This document shows, piece by piece, positions 1-12,939 of a stretch of DNA of 64,000 nucleotides. Location of the stretch: the NCBI GenBank assembly GCA_007570785.1, contig ML664662.1, forward strand, positions 3,794,976 to 3,858,975. Reading direction: 5' to 3'. Numbering within the stretch: position 1 is the stretch's first letter; each line of letters begins with the position of its first letter. Origin of the DNA: Antilocapra americana. Lineage: Eukaryota > Chordata > Mammalia > Artiodactyla > Antilocapridae. Position numbers and translations under genes: made by a program. The notes beneath the pieces are model-generated. The model was given only the letters and a program-made list of their open reading frames with translations. It was not told the origin of the DNA and ran no database searches.

Positions 1-380
1 ATCCTTGAAGAAAATTTCTAAGATGTATAGGATATTCTCTAAAGTAAGGTATAAAGATAACCAATATAAGGCTGAAAAACACACAAGTAAAATATATTTC
101 TAGGTGGCCCATGTTTACCAGAAAGTCAGATGTCCAGAAATCTCTGTTCCCTTTGGAATGTTTAATTGAGTTTGATGGCACATTTCACACATCTGTTCTG
201 CCAGGCACTCTTATTTTGAAAGAATAGAAATTGGATAACCAACTCTCTGCTCAACATATTATCATTCTTTTTACTAAGCATTGACTAAAACAATTCAAAT
301 GTGCTTCTAAAAGGTTTTAAAATGAATAAAAAACTTTGAAATCAAAGTTTCCTAGATTCTTTCTAGATATTCATTACTTT

Positions 381-403
381 ACACACACACATACACACAC
401 ACA
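381..403. repeat. (CA)n microsatellite
   Basis: Interrupted CA run with one TA step. Confidence 0.9.
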
Positions 404-1194
404 CTTCCTTTAATTAACCTTGACATTTGGATCCTGGTTCACATATTAAAGAAGAACTCAGAAAGTGTTATAGAAGCAAATGACAACAACTGCTTTGTCC
501 ATAAGTAGCTAATTCTCACCAAGTCTACAGTCATGAATTTTACTGTCTTACTTTTTCCTGAACACAGTGGACATATGCCATTGTAATAACCTTGTTACAA
601 GATGCTTTGCATTTATGTTTAATATTATCTTCCCTAGATAAAATTCAATTTCATTCTATCCACTGAGCCCAAATTACTTTTTCGTCTCTTGAGGCATAAT
701 CAGAAATAGCTTTCAACTTGAAGTAAGCATTAAAAACTACTTATCTCTGGAAATACAAAGACTGGCTATCTCAGTCTTCTTCCTCAGGTTCCTACATGTG
801 GAAAAACTGCAGAATCAGCCTTAATAAGGAAAGGCCAGCAACACCAATGACTATTACCCATATAATCATATAGCTGTGAGAGCTGGTCTGACCCTTTCTA
901 CACGTTCCTCTTGCCCATGTTTAAATCTCTAGCTCTCAGCCAATCTAAGAGTAAGGTGATCTTTAACTGCAGAGGATTTGGAAGGATTGAGTATGTCATA
1001 CCTAAAAAATAAAAATGTGAATTCAGTTCAACTTTTTAAAAAAGTCTTTAGTACATCCACATACCTTTCACCAGGCTAGGTACTATTAACTGTGTTTAAG
1101 GCATTTAAAAAAGGTGCTTGTAGTAACAGATGAAGGACACTATTATTTATGCATATTTTTCTCAAAGTAAAGTTCCCATTTTGGGATAGTTATT

Positions 1195-1615
1195 AAAGTA
1201 GACATACAAAAGTTGGTTCTTTGAAAAGATCAACAAAACTGATAAACTTCTAGATGGACTGATTAAGAAACAAAAGATACAAAATGAATTATGAATATCA
1301 GAAATGAGGGAATAGGACTCCAGTCCTACAAACATTAAATCGTATAAGAGAATATTACTAACAACAGTTGCCAATAAATTCAGCAACATAGATGCAATGG
1401 ACAAATTGGTAGAAAAATATAACACACCAAAAGTGACACATGATGAAGCTAAAAATCTGAATAGCTATCTGGCCATTAAAGAAATTAAATTACTAATAAA
1501 CCCTTCCCACAAAGAAAAATTAATTCATCATTGTTTTGCATCAAGACCAGAGAAGGTGCTGAAATACCTAATCCAAGCTCACCTTACTCACTTTTTGAAA
1601 AGTTACAAATTTTAT
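1195..1615 (+). mobile_element. Old L1 ORF2 fragment
   Basis: Translation gives [20 protein letters not shown] followed by IDAMDKLVEKYNTPKVTHDE, the L1 ORF2 region just before the reverse transcriptase, with frameshifts. The short open frame at 1397-1618 belongs to it. Confidence 0.75.
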
Positions 1616-1779
1616 TAAAATCCATTATTAAAGTTACCAGTACTATACAAAAAAAGAGAAAAGTAGGCACATACCCTTTGTAGACTTGCTGTCTAGTGCA
1701 GTGATCCTAAAGGGGGACCCTCTATAAGTAAACAATAAAGTACAGTAATTAACCTCTATAGTTAAAAATATAGCAAATT

Positions 1780-1985
1780 AACCTCTAATAAGCATTTCAC
1801 CACGGGCCTGCACCACATACTAATGTTTTAAGCTTATCTCATTTAATTTTCATAACAGTCTTGCGAAACCTGTGTTGACAGATGCAGTTGACAGATGAAG
1901 AGCCAAAAGGTCTGTGAGGTGAGACTGGTCACACAGCTATTCGATGGCAGGACAGGCCATCAGCCCAGACCTTAGACCAAGCACA
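1780..1985 (+). mobile_element. MIR SINE
   Basis: AGCTTATCTCATTTAATTTTC, CAGATGAAGAGCCAAAAGG and GGTCACACAGCTATTCGATG are the MIR core and tail. Confidence 0.75.
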
Positions 1986-2312
1986 TTCAAACCAAGAAAA
2001 CAGCTGTGTTCTGCTAATAGGCTGCCTAGAATGAGCCTGCCTCCTGTATTTCCCAGCCACTTATGTTCCAGAGCTGCAGAGAAACCACCAGCAACAATGT
2101 TACATTATACACTTTGGGCTCAGGTCTTCCCAATCCCCTAATGCCCAACAGTGTCTACCTATGTGTCTCACTCACCTACATTTCTCAATGAGCTCCCATA
2201 TTTCTGCACGGAATATGAAGAAGAAAAAAGGAAGGAGAGAGGAAAAAAGAAAAAGGAAGTGAGAAGAGAGAGAAGGAATAAAAAAGTATTAAAAAAAACC
2301 CAAAACATTTCA

Positions 2313-2428
2313 GGGACTTCCCTGATGGGCCAGTGGTTAGGACTCTGCACCTCTACTGCAGGGGGCATGGGTTTGATCCCTGGTTGGGGAATTAAGATAC
2401 TATATGCTGTGCAGTGTGGGCAAAAGCA
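2313..2428 (+). mobile_element. CHR-type tRNA-derived SINE
   Basis: It opens GGGACTTCCCTGATGGGCC and carries a pol III B-box-like GGTTTGATCC near 2370. This is the cetartiodactyl tRNA-derived SINE class, not a tRNA gene. Confidence 0.85.
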
Positions 2429-2704
2429 ACATTTCCAAGCACTTTCACATCTATCATCTGCCTTATCTTCCTACTCTCTTGAGGAGATAGGCAAGGCAGT
2501 CATTCTGTTTTATAAAAAGGGAACATGCGATGTAGGAAGCCATGTAAATCCAAAGGACGATGGAGAAACTGTTAGTCAGACAGGACAGGAGAACAGAGGT
2601 TGCCAACAGTATTTTTGTACAGTATAAGAGTTAATAGTGCTTTGCACACTGTGAAAGGGTTATAAAAACAGACAAAACTAAGAAGACTATGTGACACTAA
2701 CCAT

Positions 2705-2895
2705 TTGTTGTTTAGTCGCTCAGTCATGTCTGACTCTTTGCGACCCCATGGGCTGCAGCCCGCCAGGCTCCTCTGTCCAAGGGATTTCTCAGGCAAGAAT
2801 ACTGGAGTGGGTTGCCATTTCCTTCTCCAGGGATCTTCCTGACCCAGGGATCGAATCCGCATCTCCTGCATTGGCAGGTGGATTCTTTACTGTTA
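2705..2895 (-). mobile_element. Bov-tA SINE
   Basis: Bov-tA joins a tRNA-like head (GTGGCTCAGATGGTAAAG type) to the BovB-derived tail (CACTCCAGTATTCTTGCCTG ... GACTGAGC). Here it is reversed: TTAGTCGCTCAGTCATGTC at the left, tRNA-like part at the right, truncated after GGATTCTTTACTG. Confidence 0.92.
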
Positions 2896-2934
2896 GTCAA
2901 AAACATTTATTATCTCTCTCTTAGAAAATTGTTC

Positions 2935-3195
2935 CCTGCAATAGAATACTTAGCCACAAGAAAGTAAGAACTAGCACTACATTCATCAGCATGTATAGTT
3001 CTTGGAATATTATGTTGAGCAAAAAATGCAAGTTACATAATGATATCTACAACATGATAAAGTTTGAAGACCTACAAAACCAATACATAATAGTCATAGA
3101 GACAGTGTAAATGCAGTTAAGTTATAAATCATGCATGAGAATGATAAACTCTGAAATTATGACAAGGAAGCATCATTGGGTGCCCCAACTGTACT
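2935..3195 (+). mobile_element. Probable ancient L1 3' fragment
   Basis: Text such as AGTTACATAATGATATCTAC and AACAATGATAAAGTTT-like blocks resembles the diverged 3' region of L1M elements. Weak, by eye. Confidence 0.4.
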
Positions 3196-4259
3196 TGTAA
3201 TGTCTTATTTCTTACAAACAGAAAAAAAATTCTGAAGCAAACATGTCATGTGAATATTCAATAAAGCAGACAAGTAGGTACATGGGTGTCTCTTATAATA
3301 TTCTTTATTCCTGTCTACATGCCTTAATATTTCATTAATGTACACAGAAAAGATATCTGCTGCTAGTAAGTGGGTGTATATTATATAGATATCATGTATG
3401 ATTTTTAGCAAGGCCTCCAGAAAAAGCCCCATAAAACAGAAAAAGCCCTCTCATGAAATCCTTGTGGACAAGTTAGAGAAAATGCATATGCTAATACGAG
3501 TCTAGTGCGGATGGATCTGCAATCAGATATGCAATCTGTACTACTCATATGCTTCATGACTTCCTTCTAGGCCAAAGGCCAGTTTTCAAGGAGTGCACAG
3601 GGCTGTGGCTTTGGGACTGTCCTAGTCTCACTGTCTTGTCAACTGCTGCATAAACTTATAGCCAGGACAAAACTGGGAAGACAAGAGAAGCATGATTCAC
3701 AATTATCCTAACAGACTGATATCCTGGGCTTGAATCCAAGAAAAGGAAATAGAACAAGAAAAAAAAAATCCAAACCCTACCTTTATATATGTAAAATTAT
3801 ATTGAGCAAGGACAAGATGGGTAAATCTTGATTTAGCTGCTCTCAGTATGGAAAAAGAACTGGGACAATTTATCAGATCATCTATCAGTATAAACCAACT
3901 GTGTGATTGAGCTCTCCCAAAAACTACATTTGGGCACATCAGTAAAATCACAGAGTTCAGATTAAAGCAAAAATAAAATAAAACACAGTTTTACTGCTAT
4001 AAGCTCATCATATATGCCTATAATGTCACATGCAGTTATGAATGCTGTGTGTTAAGAGTGACAAGTCAGATGAACCAGACTGTATTTTGGGTACAGTGAC
4101 CTTGATGGCTACCAAGCATGCCATTAGAGAAATGGCTGGAGGGTTTGGAGAACGGAAAAGAAAAGGAAGACAGGACACTGTGAAAATGTGAAGACCTGCC
4201 ATGTCATAAGCGAAGTAGTTGTGTTAGTGTTGCTTCAGCAGGGAAAAATCAGGTCTAAC
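3196..4259. other. XK intron 2, no recognised feature
   Basis: AT-rich, no repeat, RNA gene or coding signal that I can name. Confidence 0.5.
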
Positions 4260-4742
4260 CAACAGGCTAAAAATTAAAGGAGGCTAATTTTCATATAATA
4301 CAAGTGAAAATGCTCTACTGAGTAGTGTCACCTTGGTGGCGTGTTATCATGACAGGTATTTCATTTTCTCTCCTGATCTCCTCTCGATTGTGCTTTGTGG
4401 AAATAGAATCTGGAAGAAGTGACAATGTCCCAGTTCTGAGCCTAGCCCACAAGAGGCTGGGCACCCATTGACTCTCAGAGTCCTGCCACCACCAGGCCAG
4501 ACTGCTCAGGAAGTAAACACATGGAAGACAGCCATTCCAAGTGCTGCCATCCTAGACTGATTATTCCCAACTGACCCCCAGACTGCATGTGAATTCATGG
4601 GCAAGCTTACTCAACATCAGCCTAGCCAGGCCCAGATCAGAACTGCCCAGTGGACCTGTAGACTACTGAGCAACAATAAATGCTAACTGTTTAAACCACT
4701 AAGTCTTGGGTAGTTTGTTATTCACAATAGCTAGCTGATACA
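4260..4742 (+). mobile_element. MLT1-type solo LTR (MaLR retrotransposon)
   Basis: The right half is characteristic: GACTGCATGTGAATTCATGG, CAAGCTTACTCAACATCAGCC, poly(A) signal AATAAA at 4675, then TTTAAACCACTAAGTCTTGG and an end ATAGCTAGCTGATACA. The left boundary is uncertain. No internal region is present. Confidence 0.78.
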
Positions 4743-6749
4743 GTGGAGACCTTTTGTCCTCTTTCCAGGGATATTACTCCATAGTCTCTCCTTGCCCCAG
4801 GCTATTCCCTTAAGTGGCCTTCCATTAGAAACCTACAACAAGCTCTGAAATCAAATGAACCCTCTATTTTCCCTCATCCAGCTAAGAGTCCCTGGTGCAC
4901 AATTTCAGCCTATCTTTTATACAAACCTCTCTGTTCTTACCCCTCTTTTCTTTCACAGCCTCCATCAGAACGGGTGCCCTTGAAGAACTTAACTGCCTTT
5001 TCCACAGCTGCACATGCCTGGCCTACTTTGACTGAAAAGACAACCCCCATTCAGATGACAGCACCAATGGCAGAGCCTGAGACAAGCCTCTGGATGCAGG
5101 CAGTTCATTGGGAGGGGAGCCTAGGAAACAGAATGAAGGAGGGAAGGAAGCAAGGCTCATAAAGACTACATAACACTGTCAAGCTGGTTACCACTGTGGC
5201 CAGTGGACATCAGTTCCACTGGGGATCCACCATATATACTGGATCCCAAATTATTCACCTTAAGGACAGAGGCTGAAGCTTTATTCATTCACTACCATCT
5301 TCCTTAGTTTGCAGGTGGCCCAACAAGCGTTACTTTGCCCACACTTTCCAACACTAACTGAACTGTGTTCCCTGGCATAGGAGAAAACTCTAAGACAGGA
5401 AAGAAGAAAAATACCTCTCATGGTGTGCTGGGACACAGGCTGGACGGGGGATGTTAGCAATTCCATGGAACTTTTCACCACAGCTATGCTAAAATCAAAA
5501 GGGCCAAGGCCAAGTGGCTCGGAATACAGAAGAGCCTTTTACAGGTCCTACATTCAGCTCTCCAGGCTATGAGTCCATTCATTTCTCCTGACTAAACCCA
5601 TCAACTCCATGAGCTATCTCCTTTCAGATATCCCACAGACACTTTCAACTCACAATGACAGAAACTGGGAGGAGTCTGGAGCACACCCATGGATCCAAAC
5701 TCTTTAGTTATGTTTGCTGATAGGAGCAGCATGGGCTCCCTCAACTGTGAGTGGGTTAGCCAGTGGATGAGACTCTAAAGGTCACCGCCAGGCTCTGGAA
5801 GCAATTCTTCCTGAATTGGGACATGAATTAGAGATGGTCACATCCGTAAAGAAGAGGTGGAGCTCAGGATTGGGCACTGCCCTTTCCACATGTTGGGGGC
5901 AATGCACCTCCTGTGGTGGTCGTGGACCTGTCGCTTCCTGGCTCCAAGATCCAGGCTGTCACAGATACACGACAAAATGCATTGTCCAGCAGAGGTTCAA
6001 CTGTCCCTCCCCCTCCGACCGCCACAATGCAATAAAACCAGTCTTGCTTCCAATTACACACTTCTTTCAATATTCCTGCTCAACATTTCTTGTTCCCTTT
6101 TGAATTCGTTTTAACATCTGTAAATTCCCTCATGAGTAATAAAATCTTTTAATGTGTCCATATCTATATGAGTGACAAGATTTCATCCTTTTTGAAAAAT
6201 ATCTTTTAACTGCTTTGGAGCTCACAGTGAGATGCCCAAAAGATTCACCTGTCAGAGCCAGGTAAACATTGTTCATGGAGAAGTGCGCCTTGTGTGCAGT
6301 GAAAGCCCAGGTGTGTCTTTTCTTAGCTCTCCTGGGTGAAGCCAGAACACCAACAAAACTGTGTGGACTCTGTGTTCTTCTAATTTAAAATTGCCTCTCT
6401 GCTGATGTTTTATTTCGGTTTATTTATGGCTGTTAAGTTATTCCCTATCATTGGTAGAAAGTCTGACCATCCAGAGCTCTCTCTAAATGGGTTCGTGGCT
6501 TATAGATATTCAGCTCTATATGATTCAGGTCCCTGCCTGCAAAAGAGAATCTGGTTTGTCAGCCTTTTTATTTGTTAGTCCATTTTTTATCTCAAATCAA
6601 TTCAAAATTTCATGCCCTTTGGGAAGAAAACAGCTATTTGAAATCTGGACTAGGGAGATTTTCTGCTTGTGTTTACACTTAACCCATGACTGAAATTGTA
6701 GAACTGAAGCTATGTCTCTGTGGCTATATGTACCTGTGTCTGTAATTCA
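4743..6749. other. XK intron 2, unassigned, probably old retroelement sequence
   Basis: Somewhat GC-richer than its flanks. Two poly(A)-type hexamers lie close together at about 6032 (CAATAAAACC) and 6139 (GTAATAAAATC). Short open frames here have no recognisable content. Confidence 0.4.
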
Positions 6750-7345
6750 GAAATTCCTTCATCTCTGATTGTGTGAGGATGCAATGTTTTCCTACCTTTG
6801 GATACATGTCAATGTTCATCACAGCACTGTTTACAATAGCCAAAACATGGAAGCAACCTAAATGTCCATTGACAAGAGGAATGGATAAAGAAGATGTGGC
6901 ATATATATACAATGGAATATTACTAAACCATTGAAAAGAATGAAATAATGCCATTTGCAGCAATATGGACAGACGTACAGAGTGTGATACTGTAAGTCAG
7001 AGAAGGAGAAATATCATATGACATCCTTTATATGTGGAATCTAAAAAGAAATGACTTAGAAAATGAACTTATGGTTGCTGGCAGTGGCGGGGAGGGAGTG
7101 ATACGGAGTTCAGGAAGGTCATGTACACATTGCCATATTCAACATGGACAACTAACAGGGACCTATGGTATAGCACATGTAACTCTACTCAATGTTTGGT
7201 GCCAGCCTGGATGGGAGGGAGATTTGGGGGGAAATGGATAAATGTATATGTATGGCTGAGTCCCTTCACTGTTCACCTAAGACTACCATAACATTGTTAA
7301 TCGGCTATATCCCAGTACAAAATTAGAAGTTAAAAATTTGAAAAA
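6750..7345 (+). mobile_element. L1 3' end
   Basis: The ORF2 C-terminal coding remnant is recognisable (CACTGTTTACAATAGCCAAA, GGAAGCAACCTAAATGTCC), followed by a 3' UTR ending GGCTATATCCCAGTACAAAA and an A-rich tail. Truncated and full of stops. Confidence 0.88.
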
Positions 7346-8569
7346 AAATACAGAACCTCTATTCTGATTGGCATATCTAAATAAAGAATTGCTTATATAG
7401 ACTGAATATAACTAAAATTTCCTAAAATATAAAAATGAACTACTAATACTTTAAAAGTGCTAGATTTTAAAATATTTTAAAAGTTCAAATTGACATAATT
7501 CATGTAAACCTTTGACTATGATGACTAGTATAATATTTTGGGTTTAATGACAACTAGGTCTTCTCTGATTCATCAGTGTTAATTATAATACAAGCATACA
7601 TTTTTAAGCTTCTTGGGTATATTTTTCCTAAATATGTACAGGTTTATGATCAAAAGAACTACAATTACTCCTACAGAAGGTCTAAGATTATAGGGAAAAA
7701 ATCAATTTATATTTAAGCAAATAGAGTGAGTCATTGTTCTGATAAACCTGTATTTTTCACAGTAATGAGATTTTGGAGTATGTTCTGTTGAAGAGCATTT
7801 CTAAAATCTTTAGATAACTGAAGGCTCTGCAGTGATATTATGAGATAATTAATAGGAATTCAACAGATGCCTAGAAAATGTCTAAGAAAGAATACTAAAA
7901 CATTGATTACTAAGCATGATTTGAGTTGATATACTTTTGCTTCTTATATATATGCTACAGAGGCTGTATCTTTGGATTTGTAAATGAGTATGTTCATTGC
8001 TGCCATGATGTGAAACTATAGAAAGGAATTGCATGGCTGAATAAAGCTGGCTTAAATGTATTCAAAAGCTCTGTTAAAATGACAGAAATTTACAATGAGC
8101 CACCTCCTGGTTTTCTCCATGAAATACTGTCCTGTGACTGCTTAAAAGTTATAATTTATGTAAATGAGACTCTGTAAGAATGAGTCTCTACTATGAGTCT
8201 GAAGATAACGAGACATTTTAAAAATTAAGGGCAGAAAAAGTGTTTTTGGGCTGAAGTAAAATGACTTGTTCCAGAATGGGAAAGAGGAAGAATGGCGAAG
8301 GAAAAAAAACTGAATGAATATAGAAAGCAGTAAGTTTGTGTAAGAATCTGAAAAGTAATACAAATCTGTGTTGAACTTTGCCAAATCTGGCTCAGTGTGT
8401 GGGTTTACTTGTAAGTTTGTCAAAAAGAGATTGTGGATCCTTTAGAATCAAATATTACATTGAAGCAAATCTAGAATTCATTTGCTCTCTGTGAAAATGA
8501 GAGAGTTTTCTTGGAGTATTGGTCTGCTCCTATAAGAGATTGTAAAAGGTTACTCTGCACCTGTTACTA
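7346..8569. other. XK intron 2, no recognised feature
   Basis: Strongly AT-rich single-copy-looking DNA between an L1 end and a MaLR LTR. Confidence 0.5.
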
Positions 8570-8895
8570 GTTTCCTATGGCTCCTGTAACAAATTATCAC
8601 AAACTTGGCCTAAAACACACCTTTATTCTCTTACAGCTTTGGGGGCCAGAAGTCTCAAATGAGTTTCTCTGGGTTACAATCAAGGTGCCAATAGGGCCAT
8701 GGTCCCTCCAGAGGCCCTAGAGAAGAATCTGTTTCCTTGACTTTCCAGCTGGCATTCCTTGCTGAGCGGCCCCATCCTCCATCTTCAAAGCAAGCATATA
8801 GCATCTTGCTCCAGTCCTCACATTATCATCTCACTCTGTAATCAAATCTCCTCCTGACTCTCTCTTATAAAGACATTTGTCAAATGTGAGCTGTG
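8570..8895 (-). mobile_element. MaLR-type LTR, reverse
   Basis: Plus strand has GTTTCCTATGGCTCCTGTAA, ACAAATTATCACAAACTTGG, then CAGAAGTCTCAAATGAGTTTC, the reverse complement of an MLT1/MST-like LTR. Confidence 0.6.
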
Positions 8896-9219
8896 TATCA
8901 GTCATGAATTATAGGACCTTCTATCAGTTCATAAGAAATTAGAACAAGAAGAACAGATAATGCTGGCTGTACACTGAAGATAGTATGAGAAGCCCTGTAC
9001 TATGTATCATTAAAAGAGAAAATTGATCCTTATGAACACTGTGAACTCAGAATTAATTTGTGATGTGAGTACAAGTTCAAGTCTCTATAGTGTCCAGACT
9101 ATAGTGGCCACTATGAGTAAAGTGGTGAGACATGAAATCCAAAAGAGAGAAGTCGCAAACCAGAGGCCAACTTTAATGGGATAGTATCTTGTATCTGCAG
9201 CTGACTGCAACCACATGGA

Positions 9220-9234
9220 CACCCAGGCACTTTA
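9220..9234. repeat. Left target-site duplication of the L1
   Basis: CACCCAGGCACTTTA, matching 12812-12826 with one C/T difference; it fixes the 3' end of the minus-strand L1. Confidence 0.8.
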
Positions 9235-12200
9235 TTTATTTTTTTTTTTAATTTTTTTTTTTAATTATTGTTTTAGCCATACATTGTTATGATATCGCCA
9301 TGGGTTTACATATGCTTCCCCTCCGGGTCCCCCCTCCCTCCTCCCTCCCCCCCGGGAAATCTCGCTGCACCAGTCCCGAGCATCAGTCCTGGGCTGGCGA
9401 TTGATTAGACACATGACAATTAACATGCTTCAATGCCCTTCTCCCATCTCATCCCACCCTTACCCTCATCCACAAAGTCCACAAGTCTATTCTATACATC
9501 TGCGTTCCTTTTGTTGACTCCCATGTTGGGTTCTCATTACTGTCTTTCTAAATTCCATATATATGTGTTAATATACTGTATTGTTGTTTTTGCTTCTGGC
9601 TTACTTCACTCTGGATAATGGGCTCCAGTTTCGTCCATCTGAGTAGAATTGCTTCAAATGAATTTTTTTTTAATGCTGAGTAATATTCCATTGTGTATAT
9701 ATACCACAGCTTTCTTATCCATTCGTCAGTTGATGGGCATCTAGGTTGCTTCCATGTCCTGGCTATTGTAAACAATGCAGCGATGAACATTGGGGTGCAC
9801 GTGGCTCTTTCAATTCTGGTTTCCTCGGTGTATATGCCCAGCAGTGGGATTGCTGGGTCATATGGCAGGTCTATTTGCAGCTTTTTAAGGAACCTCCACA
9901 CTGTTTTCCATAGTGGCTGTACTAGTTTGCATTCCCACCAACAGTGTAAGAGGGTTCCCTTTTCTCCACATCCTCTCCAGCATTTATTGCTTGTAGACTT
10001 TTGGATGGCAGCCATTCTAACTGGTGTAAAGTGGTACCTCATTGTGGTTTTGATTTGCATTTCTCTGATAATGAGTGATGTTGAGCATCTTTTCATGTGT
10101 TTGTTAGCCATTTTTATATCTTCCTTGGAGAAATGTCTGTTAAGTTCTTTGGCCCACTTTTTAATTGGGTTGTTTATTTTTCTAGAATGGAGCTGCAGGA
10201 GTTGTTTGTAAATTTTTGAGATTAATTGTTTGTCTGTTGCTTCATTGGCTATTATTTTCTCCCATTCTGAAGGCTGTCTTTTCACCTTGCTTATAGTTTC
10301 CTTTGTTGTGCAAAAGCTTTTAATTTTAATTAGGTCCCATTTGTTTATTCGTGTTTTTATTTCCAATATTCTGGGAGGTGGGTCATGGAGTATCCCGCTT
10401 TGGATTATAGCAGAGAGTGTTTTGCNNNNNNNNNNNNNNNNNNNNNNNNNNNNNNNNNNNNNNNNNNNNNNNNNNNNNNNNNNNNNNNNNNNNNNNNNNN
10501 NNNNNNNNNNNNNNNNNNNNNNNNNNNNNNNNNNNNNNNNNNNNNNNNNNNNNNNNNNNNNNNNNNNNNNNNNNNNNNNNNNNNNNNNNNNNNNNNNNNN
10601 NNNNNNNNNNNNNNNNNNNNNNNNNNNNNNNNNNNNNNNNNNNNNNNNNNNNNNNNNNNNNNNNNNNNNNNNNNNNNNNNNNNNNNNNNNNNNNNNNNNN
10701 NNNNNNNNNNNNNNNNNNNNNNNNNNNNNNNNNNNNNNNNNNNNNNNNNNNNNNNNNNNNNNNNNNNNNNNNNNNNNNNNNNNNNNNNNNNNNNNNNNNN
10801 NNNNNNNNNNNNNNNNNNNNNNNNNAAGATTGCTTTGGCTATACGAGGTTTTTTGTATTTCCATACAAATTGAGAAATTATTTGTTCTAATTCTTTGAAG
10901 AAGACCTCTGGTAGCTTGATAGGAATTGCATTGAATCTATAGATTGCTTTAGGTAGTATACTCATTTTCACTATATTGATTCTTCCAATCCATGAGCACG
11001 GTACATTTCTCCATCTGTTTGTGTCCTCCTTGATTTCTTTCATCAGTGTTCTATAGTTTTCTATATACAAGTCTTTTGATTCTTTAGGTAGAAATACCCC
11101 TAAGTATTTTATTCTTTTTGTTTCGATGGTGAATGGGATTGTTTCCTTAATTTCTCTTTCTGATTTCTCACTGTTAGTGTATAGGAATGCCAGGGATTTC
11201 TGTGTGTTGATTTTGTATCCTGAAACTTTGCTATATTCACTGATTAGCTCTAGTAATTTTCTCGTAGAGTCTTTAGGGTTTTCAATATAGAGGATCATGT
11301 CATCAGCAAACAGAGAGAGTTTTACTTCTTCTTTTCCAATCTGTATTCCTTTGATTTCTTTATCTGCTCTGATTGCTGTGGCCAAAACTTCCAAAACTAT
11401 GTTGAATAGTAGTGGTGAGAGTGGGCACCCTTGTCTTGTCCCTGATTTCAGGGGGAATGCTTCCAGTTTTTCACCATTGAGGATAATGTTTGCTGTGGGT
11501 TTGTCATATATAGCTTTTATTATGTTGAGGTATGTTCCTTCTATTCCTGCTTTTTGGAGGGTTTTTATCATAAATGGATGTTGAATTTTGTCAAAGGCTT
11601 TCTCTGCATCTATTGAGATAATCATGTGATTTTTATTTTTCAATTTGTTAATGTGGTGTATTACACTGATCGATTTACGAATATTGAAGAATCCTTGCAT
11701 CCCTGGGATAAAGCCTACTTGATCATGATGTATGATCTTTTTGATGTGTTGTTGGATTCTATTTGCTAGAATTTTGTTGAGGATTTTTGCGTCTAAGTTC
11801 ATCAGTGATATTGGCCTGTAGTTTTCTTTTTTTGTGGCATCTTTGCCAGGTTTTGGAATTAGGGTGATGGAGGCCTCATAGAATGAGTTTGGAAGTTTAC
11901 CTTCGTCTGCAATTTTCTGGAAGAGTTTGAGTAGAATAGGTGTTAGCTCTTCTCTAAATTTTTGGTAGAATTCAGCTGTGAAGCCATCTGGTCCTGGGCT
12001 TTTGTTTTTTGGAAGATTTCTGATTACGGTTTCAATTTCCATGCTTGTGATGGGTCTATTAATATTATCTATCTCTTCCTGGTTTAGTCTTGGAAAGTTG
12101 TACTTTTCTAGGAATTTGTCCATTTCATCCAAATTGTCCAGTTTATTTGCATATAGTTGCTGATAATAGTCTCTTATGATCCTTTGTATTTCTGTGTTTT

Positions 12201-12811
12201 CTGTTGTGATCTCTCCGTTTTCATTTCTAATTCTGTTGATTTGGTTCTTCTCCCTTTGTTTCTTGATGAGTCTGGCTAACGGTTTGTCAATTTTATTTAT
12301 CTTCTCAAAGAACCAGCTTTTGGCTTGGTTGATTTTTGCTATGGTCACTTTTGATTCCTTTGCATTAATTTCTGCCCTGATCTTTAAGATTTCTTTCCTT
12401 CTACTAGACCTGGGCTTCTGCATCTCTTCCCTTTCTAGTTGCTTTAGGTGTATAGTAAGGTCATTTATTTGATTTTTCTCTTGTTTCCTGAGGTGAGCTT
12501 GTATTGCTATGAACTTTCCCCTTAGCATTGCTTTCACAGTGTCCCATAGGTTTTGAGCTGTTGTGTTTTCATTTTCATTCGTTTCCATGCATAACTGAAT
12601 TTCATTTTTAATTTCTTCTGCGATTTGTTGGTTATTCAGCAGTGTGTTGTTGAGCCTCCATATGTTGGAAGTTTTGAGAGGTTTTCTCCTGTAGTTGATA
12701 TCTAATCTCACTGCATTGTGGTCAGAAAAGATGCTTGGGATGATTTCAATATTTTTGAATTTATCAAGGTTAGATTTATGGCCCAGGATGTGATCTATCC
12801 TGGAGAAGGTC
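9235..12811 (-). mobile_element. 5'-truncated ruminant L1 LINE with open ORF2 reverse-transcriptase region
   Basis: Read on the minus strand, this element begins inside ORF2 at [12 protein letters not shown], at the end of the endonuclease domain. It runs through the complete reverse-transcriptase region: [12 protein letters not shown], then [22 protein letters not shown], the metal-binding [10 protein letters not shown] and the downstream YLGV block. ORF2 stays open to the assembly gap at 10825. After the gap it is open again through the Cys-rich region ([18 protein letters not shown]) to a stop at about 9548. A 3' UTR and an A-rich tail follow (poly-T on the plus strand, 9239-9263). Target-site duplications flank it at 9220-9234 and 12812-12826 (14 of 15 bases match). 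The open frame suggests a fairly recent insertion, but without a promoter or ORF1 it cannot move on its own. Confidence 0.95.
10426..10825. other. Assembly gap of 400 N inside the L1
   Basis: Unsequenced bases. They replace the ORF2 segment between the region after the reverse transcriptase and the C-terminal Cys-rich region. Apparent open frames made of X residues across this run are meaningless. Confidence 0.99.
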
Positions 12812-12826
12812 CACCCAGGCATTTTA
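12812..12826. repeat. Right target-site duplication of the L1
   Basis: CACCCAGGCATTTTA, partner of 9220-9234; it marks the 5' truncation point of the L1. Confidence 0.8.
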
Positions 12827-12939
12827 ATTTCACGAGAGATGTCAGAAATCCAGATACTTAGGTTAAAAGTTTGTGATTCTAAGTGAAAGCACTTATGAAT
12901 TTTCTTTTGAGATGTCTGCAGAGGACTAACAAATACCAT

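Noticed and set aside
2313..2428. tRNA-like sequence with a pol III B box.
   Set aside because: It is a CHR SINE; there is no complete cloverleaf. The same holds for the other CHR and Bov-tA copies.
5816..6114. Overlapping short frames as a small protein gene.
   Set aside because: No family match, no promoter or splice context, and two frames overlap by chance in a GC-richer patch.
10230..10898. Plus-strand open frames over the 400-N run.
   Set aside because: They consist mainly of undefined residues and run antisense to the L1.
10405..12939. An 844-residue open frame that could be taken for a host gene.
   Set aside because: It is L1 ORF2 with a stretch of unknown residues from the gap, and its first ~40 residues come from flanking DNA outside the element.
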